Origin: Paraktedonobacter sp036384215
GTDB lineage: Bacteria; Chloroflexota; Ktedonobacteria; Ktedonobacterales; Ktedonobacteraceae
Direction of reading: 5' to 3'
Assembly: GCA_036384215.1 (NCBI GenBank)
Contig: DASVMX010000558.1
Coordinates: forward strand, 16,621-80,620
Length of the DNA: 64,000 nt
This document shows, in pieces, positions 19,601 through 29,200 of this stretch. The notes below the pieces were generated by a model. The model made no database searches. It was not told the DNA's origin and saw only the letters and a program-made list of their open reading frames with translations. Numbering within the stretch: position 1 is the first letter of the stretch; each line of letters begins with the position of its first letter. A program made the position numbers and the translations under genes.

Positions 19601-20008
19601 AAGGTTGACCACCGCGCACTTCCTGTCCCCGCATTGCGCGAGCGCGACCAGTCCAGCGCCACAGCATACATTCCTCCGCAGACACCCCTGGAACGGATCA
19701 TTGCTGAGTGCTGGCAGGAGGCGCTGCATATGGATCAGATTAGTTTGCATGATAACTTCTTCGACCTGGGAGGACACTCCCTGCTGACAATCCAGATTCA
19801 GCAGCGTTTACAGCAAACGTTAGAGCGTCAGATCGACCTGGTTGATCTGTTCACCTATACAACCATCAGCGCTCTGGCTCAAGCCCTCGGCCCGTCCCCA
19901 AACACGCTGAATACAGTACATCGAGCGCGAAGTAAGCGTGAGGAGCAGGTTACCCAGATGAGGAAACAGCGGCTTTTGCGCGTTCAGAGTCGTACCATAA
20001 AAGAGTAG
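16646..20008 (+). CDS. NRPS module: C-A-PCP
   Basis: This 1120-residue single elongation module has an N-terminal helical segment (about 1-40) that may dock on the previous protein. It is followed by a condensation domain with intact HHSIFDG at 180-186, an adenylation domain (FTSGTTGRPKG at 656-666) and a carrier (Ser1045 in GGHSL). The by-eye specificity code reads D-V-W-S-I-G-V-V-C-K, which could not be assigned to an amino acid. There is no epimerase or methyltransferase. The C-terminus is short and basic. It starts on the stop codon of the previous gene (one-base overlap) and lies ten bases before the PKS gene, so translation is likely coupled. Confidence 0.9.
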   Translation: MSEQTEEQGIYSISQARDELLALLVQEEELSEQERQLPTGSAIQTGSEPLSFAQRRLWFFEQREPGNPVYNLPCAFRLRGSLQIEILKKSIEQIIQRHASLRTTFRAVDGIPQQSIAEECTFQLPQEDLHDLAGEQQQEAVWQYASSVARQAFDLQRGPLLRGRLLLLGPDHHMLLLVFHHSIFDGWSRELFLRELGAFYEAYLAGTTPRLVELPLQYTDFARWQQHYLDEVQTQTRLQEYWQQQLGGLSVLELPTDWPRPARQTYSGTTHSFTVPRAVYDALQTISRREGATLFMTLLAAFQVLLYRYTRQDDLVVGTPIANRNRAEWEHLIGFFVNMLVIRTRIEADSDFLGLLRQVRETTLDAYAHQDQPFERLVELLRPQRDASYSPLFQVVCILQNLPDPQWSFGNLTATAIKVPLGVSKVDLTLELLETEGDLRGSFEYNTALFDASTIQRLARHWLTLLESIVQNPRQSLCSLPMLSHAELQQILYDWNAPTAEPLPGQLFHQLFSEQAKQTPDAVALLADQGVVTYQALEDYSNQLARYLRAQGVTTESSVGVCLERTPEVIISILGILKAGGCYVPLDPATPRERLAYMLQAAGVQVLLTRQTMLAEFSAWVSVSIALDTRWPDIMRESRQPVEDHVELYHLAYIIFTSGTTGRPKGVLLEHRGLINLAMAQNSIFEVGPECRVLQFASLGFDVSIWEVAMTLLRGSSLYFCSSQERLDAACLHRALREQAITHISLTPSTLAVLPADNLPDLRVVISGGEVLTPALAERWASKYHLFNVYGPTEATVCATIGACQVGEPVTIGRPIPHTQIYLLDPNLQLVPAGVPGEIYIAGVGLARGYLGGADERFLFHSFSSQHHERLYRTGDLARYTTAGAIEYLGRVDQQVKIRGFRVEPGEIESLLLQHPSVAQCLVHAHTRAPGDIVLLAYIVPCAVQTPSEAGLSSELRSYLQDKVSGYMLPSDFIYLQRLPLNAHGKVDHRALPVPALRERDQSSATAYIPPQTPLERIIAECWQEALHMDQISLHDNFFDLGGHSLLTIQIQQRLQQTLERQIDLVDLFTYTTISALAQALGPSPNTLNTVHRARSKREEQVTQMRKQRLLRVQSRTIKE

Positions 20009-20018
20009 GAGATACTGG

Positions 20019-23000
20019 ATGCAAACCTATGTTGAGTCAGCTCAGTATCATGGGAATGAAATTGCTGTGATAGGCATGGCAGGCCGCTTTCCCGGGGCCT
20101 CTGACCTGGAAGCGTTTTGGCAAAATCTCTGTAATGGGGTTGAAGCCGTCACTTTTTTCACGCGCGAGGAATTGCTGGAGGCAGGCATTCCCGCGACCAC
20201 TCTGGATAGACCCAACTATGTGCGAGCGAATGTTGTGCTGGAAAATACTGATCTGTTTGATGCCTCCTTCTTTGGCTATAGTCCCAGAGAGGCCTTGCTT
20301 ATGGACCCGCAGCAACGCCTCTTTCTGGAATGTGCCTGGTTGGCTCTAGAACATGCGGGTTACAATGCCCAGAGCTACCCTGGCCTCGTTGGCGTGTATG
20401 CTAGCATGAGCACAAGCACGTATCTATTGTACAATCTGATGCGGAATCGCCAGATTGTCGATACGATAGCCATGCCCGAACTGCTCTACGGCAATGAAAA
20501 AGATTTTCTTGCTACGCGGGTCTCCTATAAGCTGGGTCTGCGTGGTCCGAGCATGGCTGTGCAGACAGCCTGCTCTTCGTCGCTGGTCGCGGTCCACCAG
20601 GCTTGCCAGAGCTTGCTCAATGGTGAATGTGATATCGCGCTGGCCGGGGGAGCGTGCGTGCATACTCAGCCACTACGCGGATATCTTTATCAAGAGGAAG
20701 GCTATTTCTCACCGGATGGACATTGCCGTGCGTTTGATGCCAGAGCCCAGGGCATGCTAGGAGGCAGTGGGCTGGGTATAGTAGTCCTCAAGCGGCTGAG
20801 CGAGGCATTAAACGAGGGCGATTATATCCATGCGATTATTAAGGGGACCGCGTGCAATAATGACGGTTCCGCGAAGATGGGCTACACGACTCCCAGTGTA
20901 CAGGGACAGGCGGCAGTAATCAAGGAAGCGCTGACGGTGGCACAGGTCGCGCCGGAGACGGTGGGTTACATCGAGGCCCATGGCACAGGGACACCCATTG
21001 GTGATCCGCTGGAATTCACCGCGCTCTGCCAGGTATACGGCGAGTCTGCTGTGCGCCAGGGCAGCTGCGCTATTGGCTCAATCAAAACAAACATGGGGCA
21101 TCTGGATGCCGCCGCGGGCATCGCGGGACTCTTGAAAACGATCCTCTCTCTTGAGCATGGCTACCTGCCCGCGCACCTGCATTTCGAGGCGCCACATCCC
21201 CAGATTGATCTCGCCAGCAGTCCATTTTACATTAATAATACATCGCGTGTATGGCCGCGAGGCGATGGGCCACGCCGCGCCGGTGTAAGTTCCTTTGGCG
21301 TCGGCGGCACTAACGCCCATATCCTACTTGAGGAAGCGCCGGCAATCTCCACACTCGGAGATGGGGCCAAAACCTTGTCGGCCTGGCACCTGTTACCATT
21401 GTCGGCACAGAGTACAACGGGACTTCGCGCGCAGCAACTCAACCTGGCCACCTGCCTCCGCCGCCACACCGAGCTGCGCCTGGCTGATGTGGCATATACC
21501 CTCCAGATCGGGCGGCGGGCATTTTCTCAGCGCAGTTTTGTTGTGTGCGAGACTACTGGCGAGGCCCTGGATACGCTGGAAACAGGCACGCCACAGCGCC
21601 TCTTTTCTGCTAGCGCACCTGAGTGCAGTTCTGTCATATTTCTGTTTCCTGGAGGTGGCGCTCAATACATGAATATGGGGCGTGCGCTGTATGAGCATGA
21701 ACCAGTTTTTCGCGAACATATTATGTATTGCGCTCATATTCTGAAACCCCTGCTGGGCTATGACATACTGGCGCTCCTCTATCCTACCGCGGAGGAAGAA
21801 CAGGCCGCGATGCAGCGTTCCTGGCATGCTTCGAACCTGCTACCAGTGCTCTTCGCCGTGGAGTATGCGCTTGCCCGGCTCTTGCTGAGCTGGAACATCG
21901 TCCCGCAGGCGATGGTCGGGCATAGCCTGGGAGAATATGTCGCGGCCTGCCTGGCGGGCGTCTTCTCACTCGAAGATGCCCTGGCGCTGGTCGCCGTACG
22001 AGAAGAACTGACCGCTCATCTTAGCGAGGGAGCTATGCTCAGCGTCCTGCTGCCAGAGCAAGAATTGCTGCCATTTATGAACGAGGATCTCTCGCTGGCG
22101 GCGGTCAATACGCCAATTCAATGTGTTGTCTCCGGTACTTCCGCCGCGATTGAGAGCCTGGAACGCGCCCTCCAGGCCAGTAATATCACATACAGACGCC
22201 TGCCTGTTACTGCTGCCGGACATTCCGCGCTGTTAGAACCAGTCATGGGACAGGTTGCTGAAGTGTTACGCAACATACAATTACAGCCTCCTTCTATTCC
22301 CTTTGTCTCAAATCTCACCGGCACCTGGATCACACCAGTGGAGGCCACTGATTATACCTACTGGGCCAGACACCTGCGCCATACCGTCCGTTTTAGCGAT
22401 TGTATCCAGGAGATACTCCGTGAGCCGGATCGGGTGTTCGTGGAGGTTGGTCCTGGCCAGACCTTGAGCCAGCTGGTCAAAAATATCCTGGTGACACGCC
22501 GTGATCGTGACGCGCAGGCATCAGCGCGTACACAGGTTTTGACAGCCATGCGCCAATCCCAGGAGGAAATATCGGACCTTCAGTATTTGCTCACGACCGC
22601 CGGGCGCCTGTGGCTGGCGGGGGTACCGCTCGACTGGCGCACGCTGCATGCCCATCAAAACCGCCGCCGCGTTCCTCTACCAGGCTATCCCTTTGAGGGC
22701 CAGCGCTACTGGATTGAACCCGACCGGGCAAGTGCTCCAGCGCGGCCAGAAAAAGGCCCGAGTGTGGCCGAGAGCAACGACACTGGCCTGGCAGTCTCTG
22801 AGAAGGTGCTGGTTGTTGCTCGAACCACTACCCTGTCATCCGGCGCAACAGACCAGCGCGCTGCTATCGCGCCCAGGAACGAGACGGAGCAGATGATTGC
22901 TCTTATCTGGCAGGAGGTATTGGGCGCCGAACGGGTCGGTGTAGAAGATAACTTCTTTGACCTGGGTGGCGACTCTTTAATAGGGCTCAGACTGGTCACG

Positions 23001-23195
23001 CGCCTGCGCGAAGCATTTGCGTTTGATCTACCCTTACGTGCCTTTTTAGAAAATCCTACTATTGCTCAACTGGCCGAGGTTATCGATCTGCTCCTGATTG
23101 AAGAGATCGAAAAGCTTTCTGATGAAGAAGTAAATGAGCTGATTGGGGATTTTACGGATGGTGAGTCTGATGCGGCTCATGATGTACACGCATAA
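20019..23195 (+). CDS. PKS module: KS-AT-carrier (no reductive domains)
   Basis: This 1058-residue type I PKS module has a ketosynthase at about 10-435 with Cys185 (TACSSSL), His321 (EAHGTGT) and His361 (NMGHLD), all active-site residues. The acyltransferase at about 540-860 has nucleophile Ser636 in GHSLGEY and a GHS segment in place of the usual HAFHS/YASHS marker, so the extender is uncertain. The carrier (Ser986 in DLGGDSL) is PCP-like. With no KR/DH/ER the module should leave a beta-keto group. The acidic C-terminal tail (EKLSDEEVNELIGDF) resembles the short linear docking motifs that bind N-terminal beta-hairpin docking domains. The next NRPS has a matching N-terminal segment, supporting the order. 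Confidence 0.9.
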   Translation: MQTYVESAQYHGNEIAVIGMAGRFPGASDLEAFWQNLCNGVEAVTFFTREELLEAGIPATTLDRPNYVRANVVLENTDLFDASFFGYSPREALLMDPQQRLFLECAWLALEHAGYNAQSYPGLVGVYASMSTSTYLLYNLMRNRQIVDTIAMPELLYGNEKDFLATRVSYKLGLRGPSMAVQTACSSSLVAVHQACQSLLNGECDIALAGGACVHTQPLRGYLYQEEGYFSPDGHCRAFDARAQGMLGGSGLGIVVLKRLSEALNEGDYIHAIIKGTACNNDGSAKMGYTTPSVQGQAAVIKEALTVAQVAPETVGYIEAHGTGTPIGDPLEFTALCQVYGESAVRQGSCAIGSIKTNMGHLDAAAGIAGLLKTILSLEHGYLPAHLHFEAPHPQIDLASSPFYINNTSRVWPRGDGPRRAGVSSFGVGGTNAHILLEEAPAISTLGDGAKTLSAWHLLPLSAQSTTGLRAQQLNLATCLRRHTELRLADVAYTLQIGRRAFSQRSFVVCETTGEALDTLETGTPQRLFSASAPECSSVIFLFPGGGAQYMNMGRALYEHEPVFREHIMYCAHILKPLLGYDILALLYPTAEEEQAAMQRSWHASNLLPVLFAVEYALARLLLSWNIVPQAMVGHSLGEYVAACLAGVFSLEDALALVAVREELTAHLSEGAMLSVLLPEQELLPFMNEDLSLAAVNTPIQCVVSGTSAAIESLERALQASNITYRRLPVTAAGHSALLEPVMGQVAEVLRNIQLQPPSIPFVSNLTGTWITPVEATDYTYWARHLRHTVRFSDCIQEILREPDRVFVEVGPGQTLSQLVKNILVTRRDRDAQASARTQVLTAMRQSQEEISDLQYLLTTAGRLWLAGVPLDWRTLHAHQNRRRVPLPGYPFEGQRYWIEPDRASAPARPEKGPSVAESNDTGLAVSEKVLVVARTTTLSSGATDQRAAIAPRNETEQMIALIWQEVLGAERVGVEDNFFDLGGDSLIGLRLVTRLREAFAFDLPLRAFLENPTIAQLAEVIDLLLIEEIEKLSDEEVNELIGDFTDGESDAAHDVHA

Positions 23196-23251
23196 TCTGC
23201 TACTTATGATGTGTCTGCTTGTATTTTGTGTAGAAAGGATGGAGAGGCAAC

Positions 23252-26200
23252 GTGTCTCAAAACGATATACGCTCTGCTCGGATTTCCCAACTCTCGCCAA
23301 AGAAACAGGCGCTGCTGAGGCAATGGCAGCAGAAAAAACAGGCGTTTGGCCGGGGGCGGCCAAAGATCTCTCCCCGCACTCAGCAGGGCGCTCTCCCTCT
23401 GTCCTTTGCACAGCAGCGCCTCTGGTTTATCGATCAGCTTGTACCGGGAACTGCGGCCTATAATGGTACATTAGCGGTGCGCCTTACCGGGCCGCTTGAT
23501 CGCGAGGCTCTCTCGCGCGGCCTGGATGAAATCGTGCGCCGCCACGAGATTCTGCGCACAATCTTTCCCGGCCAGGACGGCGAACCTGCGCAGGTCATTC
23601 TACCTGCGCAGCCTCTGCCTCTGCCGTTGGTGAGCTTGCATGATTTTCCTGCGGAACGCCGAGAGGAAGAAGCCGAACGTATTACGCTGGAAGAGGATCA
23701 GAAGCCATTTGATTTGGGCCGCGGCCCTCTCCTGCGTGCGCTGCTTTTGCATCTTGATCAAGAGCATCACATATTGCTTGTGATGCTGCATCATATGATC
23801 TGTGATGGACTCTCAACCGAAGTATTTGTGCGCGAACTGACGCAACTCTATGCCGACTTCCGCGCCGGGCGTCCTGCCTCATTGCCTGAACTGCCTGTGC
23901 AATACGCCGACTTCACCCTCTGGGAAAGGGAGCGCGTGCGAGAAGAGCTGGAGGAGCACCAGGCGTACTGGAAGAGGCAACTGGAGGGCGCTCCACCTGT
24001 CTTAAATTTGCCGACAGATAGGCCCTATCCAGCCGTTCGCACGTTTAGCGGGAACATGCAGCGCTTTACGCTCTCCCCCCATCTGACAGAGGCCATCAAA
24101 ACGCTGAGTAGAAAAGAGGGCACGACTGTTTTCACAACGCTACTGACGGCTTTCCAGGTGCTGCTTTCGCGCTATAGCGGGCAGAAAGATATCGTGATTG
24201 GCACTCCTACCGCGAACCGCCCGCTGCTGGAAACCGAATCCCTCGTCGGCTTCTTCGCGAGCACCCTGGTATTGCGCATCAACTTATCAGATAATCCCCC
24301 TTTTCTGGAGGCTCTGGCGCGTGTGCGCGAAGTGCTTTTAGAGTCCACCACGCATCAGGACGTACCATTTGAGCGCCTGGTTGATGAATTACATATTGAG
24401 CGCACCATGAGTCACAATCCCCTCTTTCAGGTGATGTTTAACTTTGGCAATCCCCCTAAGTTAGAGCAGACCAGCGCCGGGCTTGTCTTTGACCCTAAGT
24501 ATGCTCGTGGCAACTCATCCATGTTTGACCTCTGGCTGACTATGGGTGAGCGAGGCGATATCCTCAGCGGCACCCTGGAATATAACACAGATATTTATGA
24601 CGACGCGACCATTGCGCGCATGATTGAGCATTTCCGCGTACTACTCGCAAGCGCCATCAGTGCGCCGTATTTGAATGTAGTGCAACTTGCGTATCTTACT
24701 GCCAGAGAACGGCAACAACTGCTGCAAGAGTGGAATGCTACATCTCGTCCATATGATCTTGACACCTGCCTGCATACCCTGTTTCAAGAGCAAGTGCTCC
24801 GCGAGCCCAACGCGCCTGCCCTTACATTTGAGAACAACCATCTAACCTATGCGCAACTCGACCAGCGCGCCAATCAGTTAGCGCATCTTTTGCGCGCTCA
24901 GGGCGTCGGGCCGGAGGTCATTGTTGGTATTTGCCTGGAGCGCTCGCTGGAGATGGTCATAGGGTTGCTGGCAATCTTGAAAGCAGGGGGAGCCTATCTG
25001 CCGCTCGATCCCACGCTGCCGGCTGATCGGCTGAGCTTTATGCTTGAGGACGCGCGGACTCCGCTGGTACTGGCTCAGCAACGCTATACCGCCTCTCTCT
25101 CCGTAGATGCGCGGGCGTTGTTGATCCTCGACAGCAAGATTGAGCAAGAGAGGCTATCCACGCAACCTGCCAGCGCGCCGGAACAACTTGCAATAGCCGA
25201 CAATGCGGCCTATATGATCTACACATCAGGCTCGACAGGCAAGCCCAAAGGTGCCGTCATCACCCATCGAGGCATTGTGAACCGACTGATCTGGATGCAG
25301 GAGGCGTATGGTCTGCGCGCTGAAGACAATGTATTGCAGAAAACGCCCTTTAGCTTTGATGTTTCGGTCTGGGAGTTTTTCTGGCCCCTGCTCTATGGGG
25401 CGCGTCTGGTCATCGCCAGGCCCGAAGGCCACAGAGACAGTGCCTATCTTGTGGATCTCATCGCCAGAGAAGCCATCACAACCATCCATTTTGTGCCTTC
25501 CATGCTCCAGCTCTTTTTAGAGGAGAAGGAGTTGGAGCGGTGCGCCGCGCTAAGACGCGTCATATGCAGTGGTGAAGCTCTTCCGCTCAGCTTGCAGGAA
25601 CGCTATTTTCAGCGCCTGGACGCGGAACTGTATAATCTCTATGGTCCAACAGAAGCAGCGGTTGATGTCACTGCCTGGAAGTGCCAGCGAGACAGTTTAC
25701 TGCACACGGTATCTCTGGGGTATCCGATTGCCAATATTCAAATTTATCTGCTCGATCAACAACTTGACCCTGTTCCGCTGGGGGTGCCAGGGGAACTCTG
25801 TATCGGTGGGATAGGTCTGGCGAGAGGTTATTTTAATCGGCCCGAACTGACCGCGGAAAAGTTTATTCCAGACCCATTTTCCAGTCAGCCAGGAAGTCGG
25901 CTTTACCGCACCGGGGACCTGGCTCGTTATCTGCCTGATGGCGCGCTTGAATTTCTAGGTCGCCTGGATAACCAGGTCAAACTGCGAGGCTTTCGCATCG
26001 AACTCGGCGAGATTGAGGCGACCCTCTCGGCGCACCCGAATGTGCATGAAGCCGTTGTCGTTGCCAGCGAGATGTCCAGTGGAGACAGAAAACTGATCGC
26101 GTATGTTGTCCCGTCTGCCCGGCAAGAAGCCCAGGACGCGACCATCCTGTTGAGTGACCAGGTGCAACACTGGCAGCAGGTCTTTGAGCAGACCTACCAG

Positions 26201-29200
26201 GAACCGACGCCAGGCCAGGAGGAAACGTTCAATATTGTTGGGTGGAACAGCAGTTACACGGGCCAGCCTTTGCCGGCTGAGGAGATGCAGGAATGGGTAG
26301 ATACCACAGTCGCGCGTATTCTTAGCCTGGGACCGCAGCATGTGCTCGAAATCGGGTGTGGTACCGGTCTGCTGCTTTTCCCATTAGCCCCGCGCTGCGC
26401 GTCTTACACGGGTACTGATTTCTCGCCTGCCGGGCTGGCGTATATCCGCCAACAACTGGCGCATGCCGTTCATGAACAGTCTAATGTAACGCTTTTGCAA
26501 CGACAGGCGGATGATCTGGCAGATCTGCCTGCGGATTACTTCGATACTATTATCCTGAATTCCGTCATCCAATATTTCCCCAACCTGGAGTATCTTGTGA
26601 CGGTTCTCAGCAAGGTTGCTTCGCTTCTGCGGCCAGGTGGGCGCATCTTTATTGGTGATGTACGCAGTTTACCGCTCCTGGAGGCGTTCCATACCGCAGT
26701 AGCTTGCGCGAAGGCGGATAACGCTGTTTCTGCCCGGCAGCTACGCCAGCATATTCATCATGGTATCGTACAGGAAAATGAACTGGTGATCGATCCCGCC
26801 TTTTTCCTGGCTCTCAAACACTGGCTGCCCCGGGTCGGAGATGTGCAGCTACAGATCAAACGCGGTAAGTATACCAACGAGTTAACACAGTTTCGTTATG
26901 ATGTCTCCATTCAGTTCGGTGAGGTAACGGATAAACCGCTTGAAGTGGTTACGCACGACTGGAAAAGCCAGGCGTGGACGCCAGCCACATTACGCCAGTA
27001 TTTGCAAGAGGCACAGCCCGAGGTGGTGCATATAACCAGCGTACCCGATGCCCGCCTGGCACAGGTTATGCAGATGCAGCACATGCTTGCTGAGCAGGAA
27101 GATGCTCAGCAAGCATGTGCTCTAACACAAGCTATGCAGGTATTCGCCAGTGGCATAGATCCTGAAGAGTTGTGGTCCATTGGGGATGATCTGCCCTATG
27201 TCGTGGATCTTTGTCCGGCAGTGCAGGAAGTCGGAGCATATGACGTTGTGCTGCTCCAGCGCACATCGCCAGGCGCGTCCTCCTCTGTACGCTCGACTGC
27301 TCACTTTTTGCTTGGAGATACTAGCTTGCGCGCGCGCTCTACCTACGCCAATAATCCATTGAGTGTCCAGCTAGCCGGACATCTAGTACCTACACTGCGC
27401 AACCACCTGAAAGCAAAACTGCCAGATTATATGGTGCCATCTTTCTTTGTCATGTTGGACGCCTTTCCGCTTAACGCCAATGGCAAAGTCGATTACAGGG
27501 CACTCCCTGAACCGGATATGGCATACGTCGTCCAGGACGCCTTTGTCGCGCCACGCACGCCAGTTGAGCGCATTCTGACAGAAATCTGGGCACAGATCCT
27601 TGGCATTGAACTTGTGGGCATCAACGACAACTACTTCAATCTAGGTGGCGATTCGATCACCAGCATTCGGATTGTGGCCAGAGTGCAGCAGGCTGGTCTG
27701 CATCTCACGCCCAGGTTGCTCTTTCAGTATCAAACCATTGCTGAACTGGCAGAGGTCATCGAACCGCTGCCAGTCGCGGCCAGGCCTGATCCCAATACTG
27801 AGAGGGTTCTGGAACCGCCATGCCAGCTTACACCACCTGCTGGCGATGGATATACACCCGCCAACTTTCCCCTGGCGCGGCTGACTCAACAGCAACTTGA
27901 CGAACTCTTTGCCCGGGATCAGGAGATCGAGGATATCTATCCGCTCGCGCCTATGCAAAGAAATATCCTCTTCCAGAGATTGCATTCACAGAATCCTGAA
28001 CTGTACTGGCTATGCGCTATTTTGCGGCTGAGCAACACCTCACTGAATATTCCAGCATTCCAGCAAGCCTGGCAATTAGTCGTAAACCAGCATCCCACCA
28101 TGCGCACGACCATGATCTGGAATGGTTTAGAGGAGCCGCTGCAAATCGTACATAGACATGCCAGCATGGAGATCGAATGCCACGATTGGCGCCATCTCTC
28201 GGCAGAGGAGCAGGATCAACGCGTCTTTGACTATTATCTCTCGGTCCGCAGGCAGGGGGCGCCGCTTAGCAGCGCGCCCCATATGAAAACGACCCTCTTT
28301 CAGATCACAGATAGCGACTACTATATGTTTCGCGCCTCGAATTACATGCTCCAGGATGGTTGGAGCTCAACACTGGTGACAAGAGACTTTGATGCTTTCT
28401 ATGAGGCGCTCTGTCAGGGGCGGAAGGCTCAGGTGGAACGTTCGCGCCCATATCGGGACTTTATTGCCTGGCTGCAACGGCAGGATTATGATAAAGCCGA
28501 GCGGCACTTCCGCGCGGCCCTCCAGGGTTTTCAGGAACCGACGCCTTTACTCGCACATCTCCCTACGAATCCTCACGCGCCAGATCAGGACAGCCTGGCT
28601 TATCACAAAGAGTTTCTCTGGCTGGCGCCGGAGACCACGTCAGCGTTGCAGGCGCTGACCCGCACACACCACGTAACAATGGGTGCGCTTCTGTATAGCG
28701 TGTGGGGATTGATTCTCAGCCAGTATAGCGGATGCGAGGATATCGTTTTTGGCTCTGTATGCGCGGGGCGGCCTACCTCTCTACCGGAGGCAGAGTACAT
28801 TGTTGGCATGTTCAATAACATTCTGCCGTTGCGAATTCAAGTATCACGCCGGGCCACGCTGCTCTCCCTCTGGCAACACGTCCAGGAGCAGATTGTGGAA
28901 CTGCGCGAATATGAATGGAATTCCAGCTTAGACATTCAGAAGTGGGCCGGTTTCTCAGAGAAACAATTGCTATTTGAGAGCTACATCGCCTACGCGAATC
29001 TTCCACTTTACAACTATGAGGACGTAGGTGCTCAGAAAGCACAAGACTTTGGCCAATCGGTGATGGATGACACACGTATGGTCGTGCCATCGGAGTATCC
29101 CCTGCGCATCGAGTTCCGGCCAATGCCGGTATTTTCGATCAGGATGTCTTGCTACCAGCACTACATGAGCGCCGCGGCCTTACAGCGTCTAATCGGACAT

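Noticed and set aside
16646..20008. Assigning a specific amino acid to the code D-V-W-S-I-G-V-V-C-K
   Set aside because: The pattern could not be matched with confidence to a known code from memory, so no substrate is claimed.
26220..27400. Idea that the methyltransferase is a C-methyltransferase of a PKS
   Set aside because: Its position inside an adenylation domain and the KRGKYTNELTQFRYDV segment fit NRPS N-methyltransferases.
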